NCBI RefSeq assembly: GCF_000227135.1
Contig: NC_018251.1
Span: 847,568 to 877,124, forward strand
Reading direction: 5' to 3'
DNA: 29,557 nt
Source: Leishmania donovani
Taxonomy: Eukaryota > Euglenozoa > Kinetoplastea > Trypanosomatida > Trypanosomatidae
A program made the translations under genes and the position numbers. The first letter of the stretch is position 1; every line of letters begins with the position of its first letter. The notes beneath the pieces are model-generated. The model saw only the letters and a list, made by a program, of their open reading frames with translations, ran no database searches and had not been told where the DNA came from. Positions 1 through 9,162 of this stretch are shown here, one piece after another.

Positions 1-2444
1 ACGTATCTGAAGAAAAGAGGATGTTATCAGCTGAATCCTGTGAAGATGCTCCACGTAGAGGCAAAACAACTTGGTCGAGTGATACGGGGCACAGTACAGC
101 ACCTGCTGTTTGGCGAATTCTGTCATGCACCCGTCAAGACTTCCACCGCCCCGTATACAAGAGGAAACAGCGATCGCCTCGCACAACACACGTGTAGATT
201 GTAGCGTTCACCGAAGTACAAGAAGTAAAGCGAGGAGGACAGCAGACAGAAAAGGGTGCATCGCAGAATTGGTTCATCGCCACAACGGTCGAGGAGCCTC
301 AGACAGGGAGGTCTGCGGGACAGGAAGGGATCGCAACAAGGTACTTAGGACCTACCAAATCCTTCCTCCACACAGTAGCAGACTCTTCAGCTTGTTTGCT
401 TTACGTGTGGATGCTCTGAATTCTCCGTCACGAACGCCAACCTCCTGAGTCCCGCACGAATCGAATGCGTTCTAGCAGACGCGCCATAGCATACGCGACA
501 CTAACAAAACGGTGAGGGGGGTGTCTTTCGTTTTCTCGCACCCTCTCAACACACACGCATATGCCACTCTCGGGGACAAGTGAAGTTGCACGTTTTTTTG
601 TTGTTTTACGAGTAGGGGGCAATACAGGAAAGAAAAAATTTCGAGAAAGGCGGCTGTGCGCCACATAGGCGTTCACCCACCCACCCACTCACCCACCTCC
701 CACACACGCGCGCCAATGTGCAAACCGGCAACAGAGCTGGCATTTCAAAACACCAAGTGCGCGTAGCCTCTTCTGCCCACATTGAACTGCTGCCCTCTGT
801 CATCATTGAATGGAGAAAGCAGGTAGTGTAGGGAGAAGGGCAGAAAGAGGGGGAGAGAAGGGTATATCCTCCCTTGCACAGGTGTTGCTGAGAAGGGTGG
901 TGCTGCTGCATCCGCCTACGAATGACGCTACTCCTCTCCGCTTTCGCTTTCCTTTGTTTATCAGCCGCCCGGCCCCAACACAGTCACGCAAACACACGTA
1001 TCTGTTACCTTCACAATTGACGGTTGCTATAGTGCTCTCTCTTGTGCGGTTTACCGAAGCGCTCACTTTACTTCTGTTTTTCGCTTCCTTCGCTGTGAGC
1101 GTGTGTCCGCTTGCCTGTGTCTTAGGCTGGCTCTTGTCTTTGTTTGCCGATGAGGGTTGCGAGTTTTATTTTGTGCGTGTGCTTGTCTTTTTCCTTTAGA
1201 AACTCGTCATGCCAGAAAGTAAAAGAAAAAACAGTTGATAGTGGAAGTTGTACGCTTGAAACCTATACATACACATATATGTCCCTTGCGCGCGTGTCTG
1301 ACTCCCTCTCTTTCTCCTCCGTCACGTGCGCCTCCATGTGAAATCGATCGCGGTCTCCTCCTGGTTGGAGTGGTGGTGATTTTCGACGATTCTGTGAACA
1401 TGGAAAACAAAGTACCGTGTTACGCAAGGGAGGAAGGAGGGGGAGGGGGAATGCGCAGACGCACATACAAGCACGACTGCGGCCGTCAGCGCAAACATCA
1501 CCTGCAGAAGTCCGAGCGCACAAAGCCGGTGAACAGAACGAAGCACCAAGACACACAGAGCAACAAACATGTCTGTCGGGGTCTCCATTGCCCGCGATCT
1601 CTCTGGAAACTTCGGGTGAAAGCACGAAAAAGGGAGAAAAAGGATCGCTAGCGCGACGCAGCTGATAAGCGAACTTCTCGCTACCTAGTCGACACTCATC
1701 TCCCGCTCCCCACTTGCCACTTGATGCTCTTCGCCACGAAGTGACGTAGGCTGCAAAGGAGGAGGGCGCTAAGAGCACGAAAAAAACTGGAGGACAAGAG
1801 AGAAAAGCTATAGAGGAGGAACAGCATAAATAGGGAAAAGAAACGTGGGGGGGGGGGTAGACAGGCGAGTAGGAAGAGGGGGACTCCCTTCTCACCGCCC
1901 CTACCCAACTCTCTCGAGTGCCGTTGGGTGTGTGTGTGTGTAACAAATAGGTGCAGTACAAGAAACAAATGACCTATAGGGTTGGCCTTCCTACACACGC
2001 GCGGGCACACACAAAAAGGAAGGCGAAGATGGAGGCTGGAAAGTAAAACAAAGAAGGAACGGCGAGCAAACAACTAAGACGTGGGAGGAATGGCGTTTTC
2101 TGATGCCGCTGTCGCCACTCATCCCTCTCTCCCTGCACGTGGTCTCGCTGAGGGCGGCCATCAAAAAGCGGCAGAACGAAAACGTCCAGCGGTGGTGGCG
2201 ATGATGTATGTTGGGAGAGAGGGGGAATGGGAGAAAGCGAGAAGCGGCAGACTAAATGAATGCATGACGAGGAAGAGAAGGAGGCGTCTGCACATGCCCC
2301 TCGCCCCCTTCTCCACACCTCACCCATCTGCATACACCCGCGCCAGGCACATCCACTCGATTTCCTTTTCGAGCTCTTTTCGTTCAGGAGTGAGTACACG
2401 AAGGTGCTCCGACAGGACGGACGGTGTGGGGAGCTGTCTACACT
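1..2444. other. Gene-free left end of the window
   Basis: This 2.4 kb stretch has no recognisable gene. Open frames of up to 232 codons exist, but they are low-complexity (runs of Ser, Pro, Cys, Arg), lie in competing frames and show no domain. It lies downstream of the minus-strand membrane-protein gene, so it probably holds that gene's long 3' UTR plus the spacer to the next gene, or a convergent switch region if the neighbour beyond position 1 is on the plus strand. Visible simple sequence includes an 11-G run at 1847-1857, a TG run near 1929-1940 and CCCACC repeats near 676-700. Confidence 0.6.
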
Positions 2445-2972
2445 CTATGCACAGTTCGCCTTTAACGTCACCGGTTCGTTGCTGCCAGACGCCTTGTCTT
2501 TCCCTGAATCAATGAGGCCAAGCCTGATAAGCGCGTCCTCCTCGAGTGTATCCTCTCGCAGGTCGTAGATGGGCACAGTCACGATGTAGCTCCACTTCGC
2601 CGCCATCCACATGCCGGTCATTCCACAAAAGTACGAGCGCGCTGTCCAGGACTGGCGATGCTTAATGCCCCTCGCCATGAGCCACACCCCCAGACTGATC
2701 CCAACCAGGCAAGCGCAAAGAAAGAACGTCTGGTATGCAATGCGGCTGAAACTGCAGGGAGGGAAAATCTTGTACAGGCGGTACTGCGGCGTCGCCAAGA
2801 GCGCCACGCGCAGGGCGATCAACAGAATCACGACGACGAAGCCGCCACAGGCCCAGTAGTTCTGGTGCACAAAGCAAAAAAGTAGCACGCCCGAGAGGTA
2901 GGCCAGGGCGAATATTATGTAGATCGCCAGCCAAATGCGGAACGTGCGCCGCTTCCGCTCCAACTCGTTCAT
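2445..2972 (-). CDS. Conserved-type four-helix membrane protein, function unknown
   Basis: The product has 175 residues, starts at a true ATG and ends in TAG. I do not recognise the family. Four hydrophobic helices are clear: about residues 14-36, 39-60, 77-101 and 115-138. The first is preceded by a basic stretch (ERKRRTFR), which by the positive-inside rule puts the N-terminus on the cytosolic side. The tail of about 37 residues is acidic and then polar (REDTLEEDA at 139-147) and should also be cytosolic. Aromatic residues cluster at the ends of the helices. Codon use and the clean reading frame support a real gene. It is the last gene of the minus-strand unit in the window. A small integral protein of the ER or another endomembrane is a guess from topology only. 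Confidence 0.75.
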   Translation of the reverse strand: MNELERKRRTFRIWLAIYIIFALAYLSGVLLFCFVHQNYWACGGFVVVILLIALRVALLATPQYRLYKIFPPCSFSRIAYQTFFLCACLVGISLGVWLMARGIKHRQSWTARSYFCGMTGMWMAAKWSYIVTVPIYDLREDTLEEDALIRLGLIDSGKDKASGSNEPVTLKANCA

Positions 2973-3817
2973 CGTGATGCGGGGAGCAACGGTGAAGTGT
3001 CAAAGGGAAAAGAAAACGCTAAAAACGCGATGGCGCGGGCGGACTAGCGGAGTATGAAGAGCTGGTGATGGAGGGAGAGGGACAGGGCACGACGATGCAG
3101 CGAGCTGTTATCACTGGGCATGCGCGGAGCAACATAGGCAGAGAGAGGAGTGGTGGTTAGAGCAGAGCTGGAAAGAGGAAGACCGTCAGAGCATGGTGAA
3201 AAGGGTGGTCTACGGAGGGCGAGTGTGTAACATATAACTCCTCCCCTCTTCACCGTTGAGCGCCCGTGGCCTGCGACCAGGTCTCGACGGTGCACGAGTG
3301 TTCATCCGTCACCTCTGAGGCGGCGGCCCACACACAAGCAGAAATACAAGGAAAGAAGCGCCAGCAGTACGTCTACCGCATGAAACGTGTGGTGAAACAC
3401 ACCACTTGGCGCTGCCGTTCACGACATCATTTCCCATCTCTTCTACCTCTGCTGTGGAAACAAAGCCTCCATCCACGGGCAGTCCGCAAAAACATCACTG
3501 CACACCAGCCCATACCGAGGGAGACCGGTGCCAGCTACACGGACGCAAACATGTGTTCTCCCGAGGAAACACGCAAGATGAGAGAGGACGAAAACGAGTG
3601 GAGACAAGATAGTGAGAATAGTGAAGCTCGGCGACAGCCACTGACAAAAAAAAAGAAAGGGGTGAGAGATGGTACTACTGGTTCTGCAGCTCACAACCGA
3701 TGCTGATGGCACACAAGCCATTCATTTCTCTCGCGTCGCAGTGCGCCAGTGCTGGGGTGGGAAAACGCCGCAAAAAAAAATGCCGTGACAACGATGCTAT
3801 GGAGGAGCGCGCGCCGC
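2973..3817. other. Intergenic spacer with processing signals
   Basis: This is the spacer between the membrane-protein gene and the adenosyltransferase gene. On the minus strand a pyrimidine-rich tract lies at about 2998-3018, just upstream of the ATG at 2972, with a possible AG acceptor next to a T run near 3020. The rest should be the 3' UTR of the upstream gene and its poly(A) site. Plus-strand open frames of 68-146 codons here look like chance frames. Confidence 0.5.
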
Positions 3818-4948
3818 TCAGTCGTACTTCCGGACAATATCCTCCTCCGCAACGCTGCGGGCCGCTACAAAAAAAAAATCGCTGAGCCGATTCATGTACA
3901 CAGTGGCTTGGCGCAAGTGATTCGTGTAGGTCGCGCCGTACAAGTCGCCCAGCGTGACCATCCGCCGCTCCGCACGCCGGCAAGTGGTGCGGCAGACATG
4001 CAGCTGGGCAGAGGCCACGTTACCACCTCCAGGTAGAATGAAAACGCGCAACGGAGCGAGGCGGCTGTCAATGATGTCGATGTTTTTCGCTAGCTCTTCC
4101 GTTTTTTCGGGAAAGCGGTAGCCCTCGAGAATCTCAGTCATATGCTTTGCAGTTTCGTCCTCGACGTTTTTCGCCGTTGGCGTTGCCACAACCGTTCCGG
4201 CGTTCAGCAGCTCCTGCTGGATTTCCGCCAGCAGGCTCATCATCGCCTCATCGTGCTCATGCCTCTCCGCGGCGCTGCGTAGCATCGCCCTGGCGAGCCC
4301 CACATGGCTGCTGAGCTCGTCGATCGCACCAAGAGCTTCGAACACGGCATCTGCTTTCCTTCGGCGCTCGCCAGTGAATAGGGCAGATGATCCGTTGTCC
4401 CCTGTCTTGGTGTAGACCATACTATGCTTGGGTACTTTACCACCACCTACCTCTTTCCCATCTTTTGAGGCTGCCGTAGGGGCGGCGGAAGACGCATCCA
4501 CACTAGTGGCCGCGGAGGCGGCGGACGTGGCCCCGAAAGGACCTCCTGCTTCGGTTGTCATCAAGCGCTTGGACTGGACATTTGCGTGGCCAAAGGGGCA
4601 GTGGCGGCACCGGTTCCCGCAGCACTTCATGTTTCGCATCAGCCCAAGGCGGGTAAACACAGTGAAGCCCGTGCGCAGATCAATGTACGTGTCCTCGCCG
4701 TTCGCCACAGCCTGTGCATGTAGGGCCTTAATCTCAGGCGGCAGTCTCCTCTCGATGGAGTTTTCTTCGGCAACAACTGGATCGATAGTAGCAATCGGGG
4801 AGGCGCATGCGCCACAGGAAAAGAAACGGCTACCCATGACGCGTGGCACACCGCGTCGCGCCGTAGTGTACACCAGAGCCGACAAGGCCATGACGGCCAA
4901 CACAGTAGCAGCAACTCGAGGAGTGCAACGCGTCCCGGCACCCCACAT
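3818..4948 (-). CDS. DUF5522 - cob(I)alamin adenosyltransferase (PduO/MMAB type) fusion
   Basis: The C-terminal domain (about 178-365) is a PduO-type ATP:cob(I)alamin adenosyltransferase, which makes adenosylcobalamin, the cofactor of methylmalonyl-CoA mutase. Visible signatures are VYTKTGDNG (178-186), FTGERRRK (191-198), AIDELSS (208-214), FILPGGG (303-309), RRAERR (324-329) and NRLSDFFF (353-360), all close to human MMAB. Upstream, residues about 70-121 hold a second domain ending in CCGNRCRHCPFGH (109-121), the four-cysteine signature of DUF5522, a family of unknown function. The linker (about 130-172) is rich in Ala, Ser and Gly. The N-terminus has a hydrophobic stretch (about 13-29) followed by Arg residues, so it could be a mitochondrial presequence or a signal anchor; Met38 is an alternative start. 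At 376 residues it is much longer than a lone adenosyltransferase (roughly 190-250). Mitochondrial location is inferred from the pathway. Confidence 0.93.
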   Translation of the reverse strand: MWGAGTRCTPRVAATVLAVMALSALVYTTARRGVPRVMGSRFFSCGACASPIATIDPVVAEENSIERRLPPEIKALHAQAVANGEDTYIDLRTGFTVFTRLGLMRNMKCCGNRCRHCPFGHANVQSKRLMTTEAGGPFGATSAASAATSVDASSAAPTAASKDGKEVGGGKVPKHSMVYTKTGDNGSSALFTGERRRKADAVFEALGAIDELSSHVGLARAMLRSAAERHEHDEAMMSLLAEIQQELLNAGTVVATPTAKNVEDETAKHMTEILEGYRFPEKTEELAKNIDIIDSRLAPLRVFILPGGGNVASAQLHVCRTTCRRAERRMVTLGDLYGATYTNHLRQATVYMNRLSDFFFVAARSVAEEDIVRKYD

Positions 4949-5030
4949 CGCACGTCTTCGTCTTCTGCGCAGCAGCGAGAGACGCTATTCAGAAAGAGGG
5001 GAGTTGTTTTTTAGACGTCATGCAGCGGAG
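4949..5030 (-). promoter_or_regulatory. Predicted spliced-leader acceptor of the adenosyltransferase gene
   Basis: Read on the minus strand, a pyrimidine tract (about 4988-5002) is followed by an AG at 4986-4985, leaving a 36-base 5' UTR with no ATG before the start codon at 4948. A second AG lies about 20 bases nearer the start. This supports the 4948 start. The site is a prediction from sequence only. Confidence 0.5.
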
Positions 5031-5108
5031 AAACGATGAGCAACAGTAGGAGAACGAACAGAGGAGAGCAAGGAGAAGCCAAGCACTGCCGCCGCACGTA
5101 AGACGCAC

Positions 5109-5127
5109 GAGAGAGAGAGAGAGAGAG
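5109..5127. repeat. GA dinucleotide microsatellite
   Basis: An uninterrupted GA run of 19 bases, just upstream of the adenosyltransferase gene. On the transcribed strand it is a CT run and may act as a splice-site pyrimidine tract. Confidence 0.9.
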
Positions 5128-5340
5128 CGACATTCGGCTTGAGCGCTGTGTTGCTCCGCGTCAAGACATCACAATACGCGGTGCAAAGAGCAGGGGCGCA
5201 TTCATAAGGGAACACCATGTGCCCCAGTAGAAGCACAATCCTCCTGAAACACAGACATATACAGAGGCGCACACTCTCACAAAGAGAGGCCGCGAAGTGA
5301 TCAAGAAAAGATCGGTCGCTACAACCTGAAGGTGCGCAGG

Positions 5341-5362
5341 CACACACACACACACACACACA
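5341..5362. repeat. CA dinucleotide microsatellite
   Basis: Eleven CA units in the spacer upstream of the adenosyltransferase gene. CA runs like this are common in Leishmania intergenic DNA. Confidence 0.95.
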
Positions 5363-7294
5363 ACGGCGCAGATCGGTTGCTTGATGCAGCCACTGTGCCT
5401 TGAAGCTGTGAATGGTCTCCGACTTTCTTTTTTTTTTCGGCGCGTTTGCCTGGCAATGGGAGAATAATGGATGAAAGAACGAGAATGGACAGAGAGCACC
5501 ACAGCGCCGATATTAGCTCCAAGAGAAAAAAAAAATGAAAGCCTGAGTCGATCCCTTTTTTGTCCATCTCTTCCGCGTTCTCTCTGGCTGCTGAAGAAGC
5601 AGACAAAGACACAGTGAGATCAGGAGAGTGAGAGATGGTCAGAGCGACGAAGGAGCCTGAGAAACACAACGAAAGCAAAAACAGAACTACGAAAACAATA
5701 ATAAAAAAAAAACACATGTGCTCAACATGTACGCACGGCTTGTGGGTATGGTGTATACGTGTGCCTGCACAACAGATGTGTCCGAGAATACAAAGAAATG
5801 AGCAAGGACAAACAAGAAAGAACCATGGCTGATGGCATAGAGTATGCAAGACGCAAAAGAGAAAACAATTGTGCGGCAGTGCGTATCGATCACCTTGCTC
5901 CGACGCCCGAACAACTTCACAGCATTATGTGTACTCTCACCCACGCCTTTTCTTTGCGAGCTGGCGTAAAGGGAGGGAACGGGTACGGATGTTATTGGGA
6001 GCATGTCACGATTCTGCTTAGCCGCACCTCGGCATATCACTATAAGTTTGAACAACGGCAGGGAGCAGCGCACCGAGCAGGACGGAGAGCAGAATGAGCC
6101 ACTATAACCGCACGGTGCGGGTCTGTGTGTGTTTTCGCTTCACTCTTTTTCTGGTGCATCCGCGTCGTGTTCGTTGGCGTTGATTTCGCTCCTGATTTCT
6201 TTGGTTTATCCTATTCGTGTCCTTTTCTCTTCCTCACTGCGTCGATGAAGTTTACCAGGAGACATTTCTGTGTTCATTGTCATTGCTTAGCCGTGACAGG
6301 AGACAACGACGATTCAGCCGCACCAATTTCGCGCAGGCCTCTGAAGTGTGTTTGGTTTGCTCTTTTCACTCAGACATCACTGACTCGCCGACACCAAAGT
6401 AGACAAGCAAAAGACAGGACGACACGTGGCGAGGGAGAGAGAAAACTACCCAGCGCACCAAGGAGAAGAAAAGCAGATAAAAGGAAAAAGAAGGGCAAAA
6501 CTAAAAGTGCACTGTACCCTCTTTATTCGTTTGGCTTCTTGAGTTTCTCTCTGCTTCGCACAGTACCGCTAAACCTTCTCGTGGGTAATCGAGCAGCGTG
6601 CTAGCGCGTGCCTGTTAGAAAATGTGCATCTCTCTAACGGCTCTCCCTCCAGTGCTTGTTTTTATCTTTACATTTTCCAGTGATGCAGTGCAGGCTGTAG
6701 GCGTTGTGAGCGACACCGTCGATCCGTGCTACGTGAGCACCGGGGGAAGCATGTAGCTCACACTGAAAACCACCTGCAAAGCGAGGCTCGCTTTGTTCAA
6801 CTCCGCCATACCCCCGTTCGAGTTCACCACGGACACCGTTTCCGACACTTTCAGCGACGGCACACACGCATGGGAGACGAAAATTACAATAACGAAAGGC
6901 GCTCCACAACAGCGGGGCTAAACAAAAGCCGAAATGGCGCACGTGCACACACACACACACGCACGCACTTCAGAGCACAAAAAACGGCTTCAAGAGACGA
7001 ACATGTCCTCCGCCTGTGCATCTCTGCGCGGCAAGACACTCAGGCGTGGAGGCCTCGTACCACGCATGTACACATACCCAGTGAGAAGTAAATAGGCTGG
7101 ACAGCATGCACGCTTGTGAAGTGCGTCATCACCCTCTCCGCGTTGCTTCCAACCCTCGAGATTGCTGCAACCTAGTCAAGAGTCTCTGGGCAGAGTTACT
7201 AACGAGGACGGAAAAAAAAACTAAAGTGCATCTGCGAGCAGGTTCGCCTTTCCTTCACGTGACCCCTTTTATGCCGCCTTTCAGCACATCAGCC

Positions 7295-8590
7295 TTAATC
7301 GGTCGCCACCTTCAGCTTCGCAACGCGCAGGTGCTGAAGGTAGGACTCCGCGCCGCACGAGTGAGCGTACACTCCACCAGTGAACGCCGCCGTCGCGTCT
7401 TTGCCAACGAACATGTCCAGGATGCGCTGGCCGCCGGGGTGGTTCGAGTACCAGATGACGTCCTTGCTGCTGTGCGTGTAGCCAGCGCCCGTCGGAATGC
7501 TGCGCATCAGGTCAATCACGTCGTTGTTGATGACAGTCAGCTTGCGGCCCTTCGCCACCTCATCCTGGACTTTCTCCCAAGTCCACTCCGCGGAGATGGG
7601 GATGTCGAGCTGGTCTAGCCGGGTCTGTGCCTGCTCCATCGCCTTCCTCGACTTCTTTAGCAGCATCTTGTTAAAGTTAGCGTCGATGACGTCTTTCGGC
7701 GTGCGCACGAGGTTCTTGGCACCACCAAGAAACGACACCGCGCGGATGATCCACTTGGTGGGGTCGTAGTGGTACCACTTGATCCCGTTGCGGTAGTCCT
7801 GGGCAAACTCGTGGTGGAAGTTGTGATAGCCCTCGCCGAAGGTGAACAGCGCGCACACGAAGGAGTCGTGCGACGAGTGGCGGTCCGAGTAGTTCTGCAC
7901 CGCAGCGAAGAGGTTCGTGTGAGCCAGGCTGTTGATGAAGAAGGTGCAGTGGTGAACGAACACGATCTTCGCGAGGGCGGCGTAGAAGTACCCGCCGAGC
8001 CAGTCACCCCAGCCGAGGCCGCAGATCACCGTGGGTAGGATGACACCGGAGAGCATCGCCATCTTAAAAAAGTGCTTGTGCTGGAACTGGATAACGTAGT
8101 TGTACTTGAAGTCCGACACGTCCACCTTGCCGAGCAGGGAGTAGTCCTGCTTCATGATCATCCACCCCATGTGCGAGAAAATGAAGCCGCGCTGCGCGTT
8201 GTAGGGGTCCTTCTCCGTGTCCACGTAACGGTGGTGAATGCGGTGGTTACGGCCCCACCACTTAGCCGAGCCTTCGAAAGAGCCCGCACCAGCGAAGGCG
8301 CACAGCCACTGGAACGCAGTGGAGGCCGTGTATGAGCGGTGTGAGAACAGACGGTGGTAGCCAACGGTGACGCCAAGGCAACCGTTGAACATGTAGAAAA
8401 CCACGGCGGTGACAAACGTTTTCCACTGCAGCGGCACGCCCATGAACACGGCAGCGAGGACGCCAGCGATGGGAAGGCCCAGGACAGCCACGGCAACATA
8501 GTTGATCTCATAGTTGCCCTCCTGGTACGTGGGCTGGCGGCGCGTGGTCTCCTCCGTCATATCCTTACCCTTCTTCTCCACCGAGGTCAT
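7295..8590 (-). CDS. Delta-9 fatty acyl-CoA (stearoyl-CoA) desaturase with cytochrome b5 domain
   Basis: This 431-residue protein should insert the first double bond into saturated acyl-CoA (18:0 to 18:1 delta-9) at the ER membrane. The three histidine boxes that hold the di-iron centre are intact: HRLFSH (79-84), HRIHH (116-120) and HNFHH (256-260). Hydrophobic pairs at about 32-75 and 176-222 fit the usual four-helix topology. The C-terminus (about 345-428) is a fused cytochrome b5 electron donor with HPGG (384-387) and a second likely haem ligand in VYAHS (His410), the layout of fungal Ole1; animal enzymes lack this domain. The frame stays open for 18 codons upstream, but that longer version would begin with GTG, so the first true ATG at 8590 is chosen. 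A T-run lies 14 bases upstream of it. A long 3' spacer follows. Confidence 0.95.
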   Translation of the reverse strand: MTSVEKKGKDMTEETTRRQPTYQEGNYEINYVAVAVLGLPIAGVLAAVFMGVPLQWKTFVTAVVFYMFNGCLGVTVGYHRLFSHRSYTASTAFQWLCAFAGAGSFEGSAKWWGRNHRIHHRYVDTEKDPYNAQRGFIFSHMGWMIMKQDYSLLGKVDVSDFKYNYVIQFQHKHFFKMAMLSGVILPTVICGLGWGDWLGGYFYAALAKIVFVHHCTFFINSLAHTNLFAAVQNYSDRHSSHDSFVCALFTFGEGYHNFHHEFAQDYRNGIKWYHYDPTKWIIRAVSFLGGAKNLVRTPKDVIDANFNKMLLKKSRKAMEQAQTRLDQLDIPISAEWTWEKVQDEVAKGRKLTVINNDVIDLMRSIPTGAGYTHSSKDVIWYSNHPGGQRILDMFVGKDATAAFTGGVYAHSCGAESYLQHLRVAKLKVATD

Positions 8591-9162
8591 CGTTAATAGC
8601 ACAGAAAAAAAAACCTGTCGCAAGAACACGCTGACTGTTCGCACAGTACGTCAGCAGTTAAACGAAGCCGTTGTTGTGTTATCCAGCCCGGACACCGCGC
8701 AAGGAAGGTTATCGACGACACAACAATATACGGCGAGAAACACGAGGAGGCACCAGCAAAGGGAAGCGGGGGAGGAGGGGAAGGGAAGATGGACGAGGGA
8801 AGTGTAGCGCATTGTAGACTTGGAGAACATGGTCTGTCAGAAAGTGTGTGCTAGTGTGTGCAAGTGCCTGGTCTCACCAGCGCTGGCCTCGTGATTGGGG
8901 TGTGCCTACACTCTCAGCGGGTGCTGCTTCGTCGCGGCGTCTGCTCTGGCTCGCCTTTATTGTTCTGCTTTCGCGTTGCACAGTTCATCCTTTTTCCCCC
9001 TTTGGAGGAAAATAGAGGCGCACGTTTGCGAGTGCAAGCGCACAGTTAAAGTCTTACACGAAGTAGAACGTCATTAAAAAAAAACGAGAAGTGGCCACAC
9101 GCACACGCATGTCAAGGAAAAGGACATGGGAACAGCACCGAATGCTAATAAGCAGTGCTGCG
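8591..9162. other. Spacer between the NLE1-like gene and the desaturase
   Basis: This is the 3' UTR of the NLE1-like gene plus the 5' region of the desaturase gene. On the minus strand a strong pyrimidine tract runs at about 8755-8800. The first AG after it seems to be at 8636-8635, which would give a 44-base 5' UTR for the desaturase. No gene is seen. Confidence 0.5.

Larger units (their letters stand above)
5031..7294. other. Long gene-free spacer, probably the desaturase 3' UTR
   Basis: No gene is recognisable in about 2.3 kb. Open frames on both strands (up to 176 codons) are low-complexity and contradict one another. The stretch follows the desaturase stop codon, so much of it is probably a long 3' UTR; desaturase messages are often regulated after transcription, but nothing here proves it. 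It contains a GA run (5109-5127), a CA run (5341-5362), a second CA run (6946-6960) and several A or T runs. A SIDER-type retroposon relic could be hidden here; I cannot confirm one by eye. Confidence 0.55.

Noticed and set aside
110..448. 112-codon plus-strand frame at the left edge
   Set aside because: It does not begin with ATG, has an Arg-, Ser- and Thr-rich random composition, and shows no splice signal or family.
1263..1961. 232-codon minus-strand frame at the left end
   Set aside because: Composition is dominated by Ser, Pro, Cys and Arg from pyrimidine-rich DNA. It overlaps several other frames of similar quality and has no domain or plausible family.
5319..5849. 176-codon minus-strand frame with hydrophobic stretches
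   Set aside because: The Phe, Leu and Val runs come from T-rich and CA-repeat DNA, and the C-terminal VCVCVCVC is a translated CA microsatellite.
7430..7460. GGTTCGAGTACC, resembling a tRNA B box
   Set aside because: It lies inside the desaturase coding sequence and has no matching acceptor stem or A box at tRNA spacing.
7295..8644. 449-codon version of the desaturase
   Set aside because: It would need a GTG start. The first ATG is at 8590, and the extra residues come partly from a T run.
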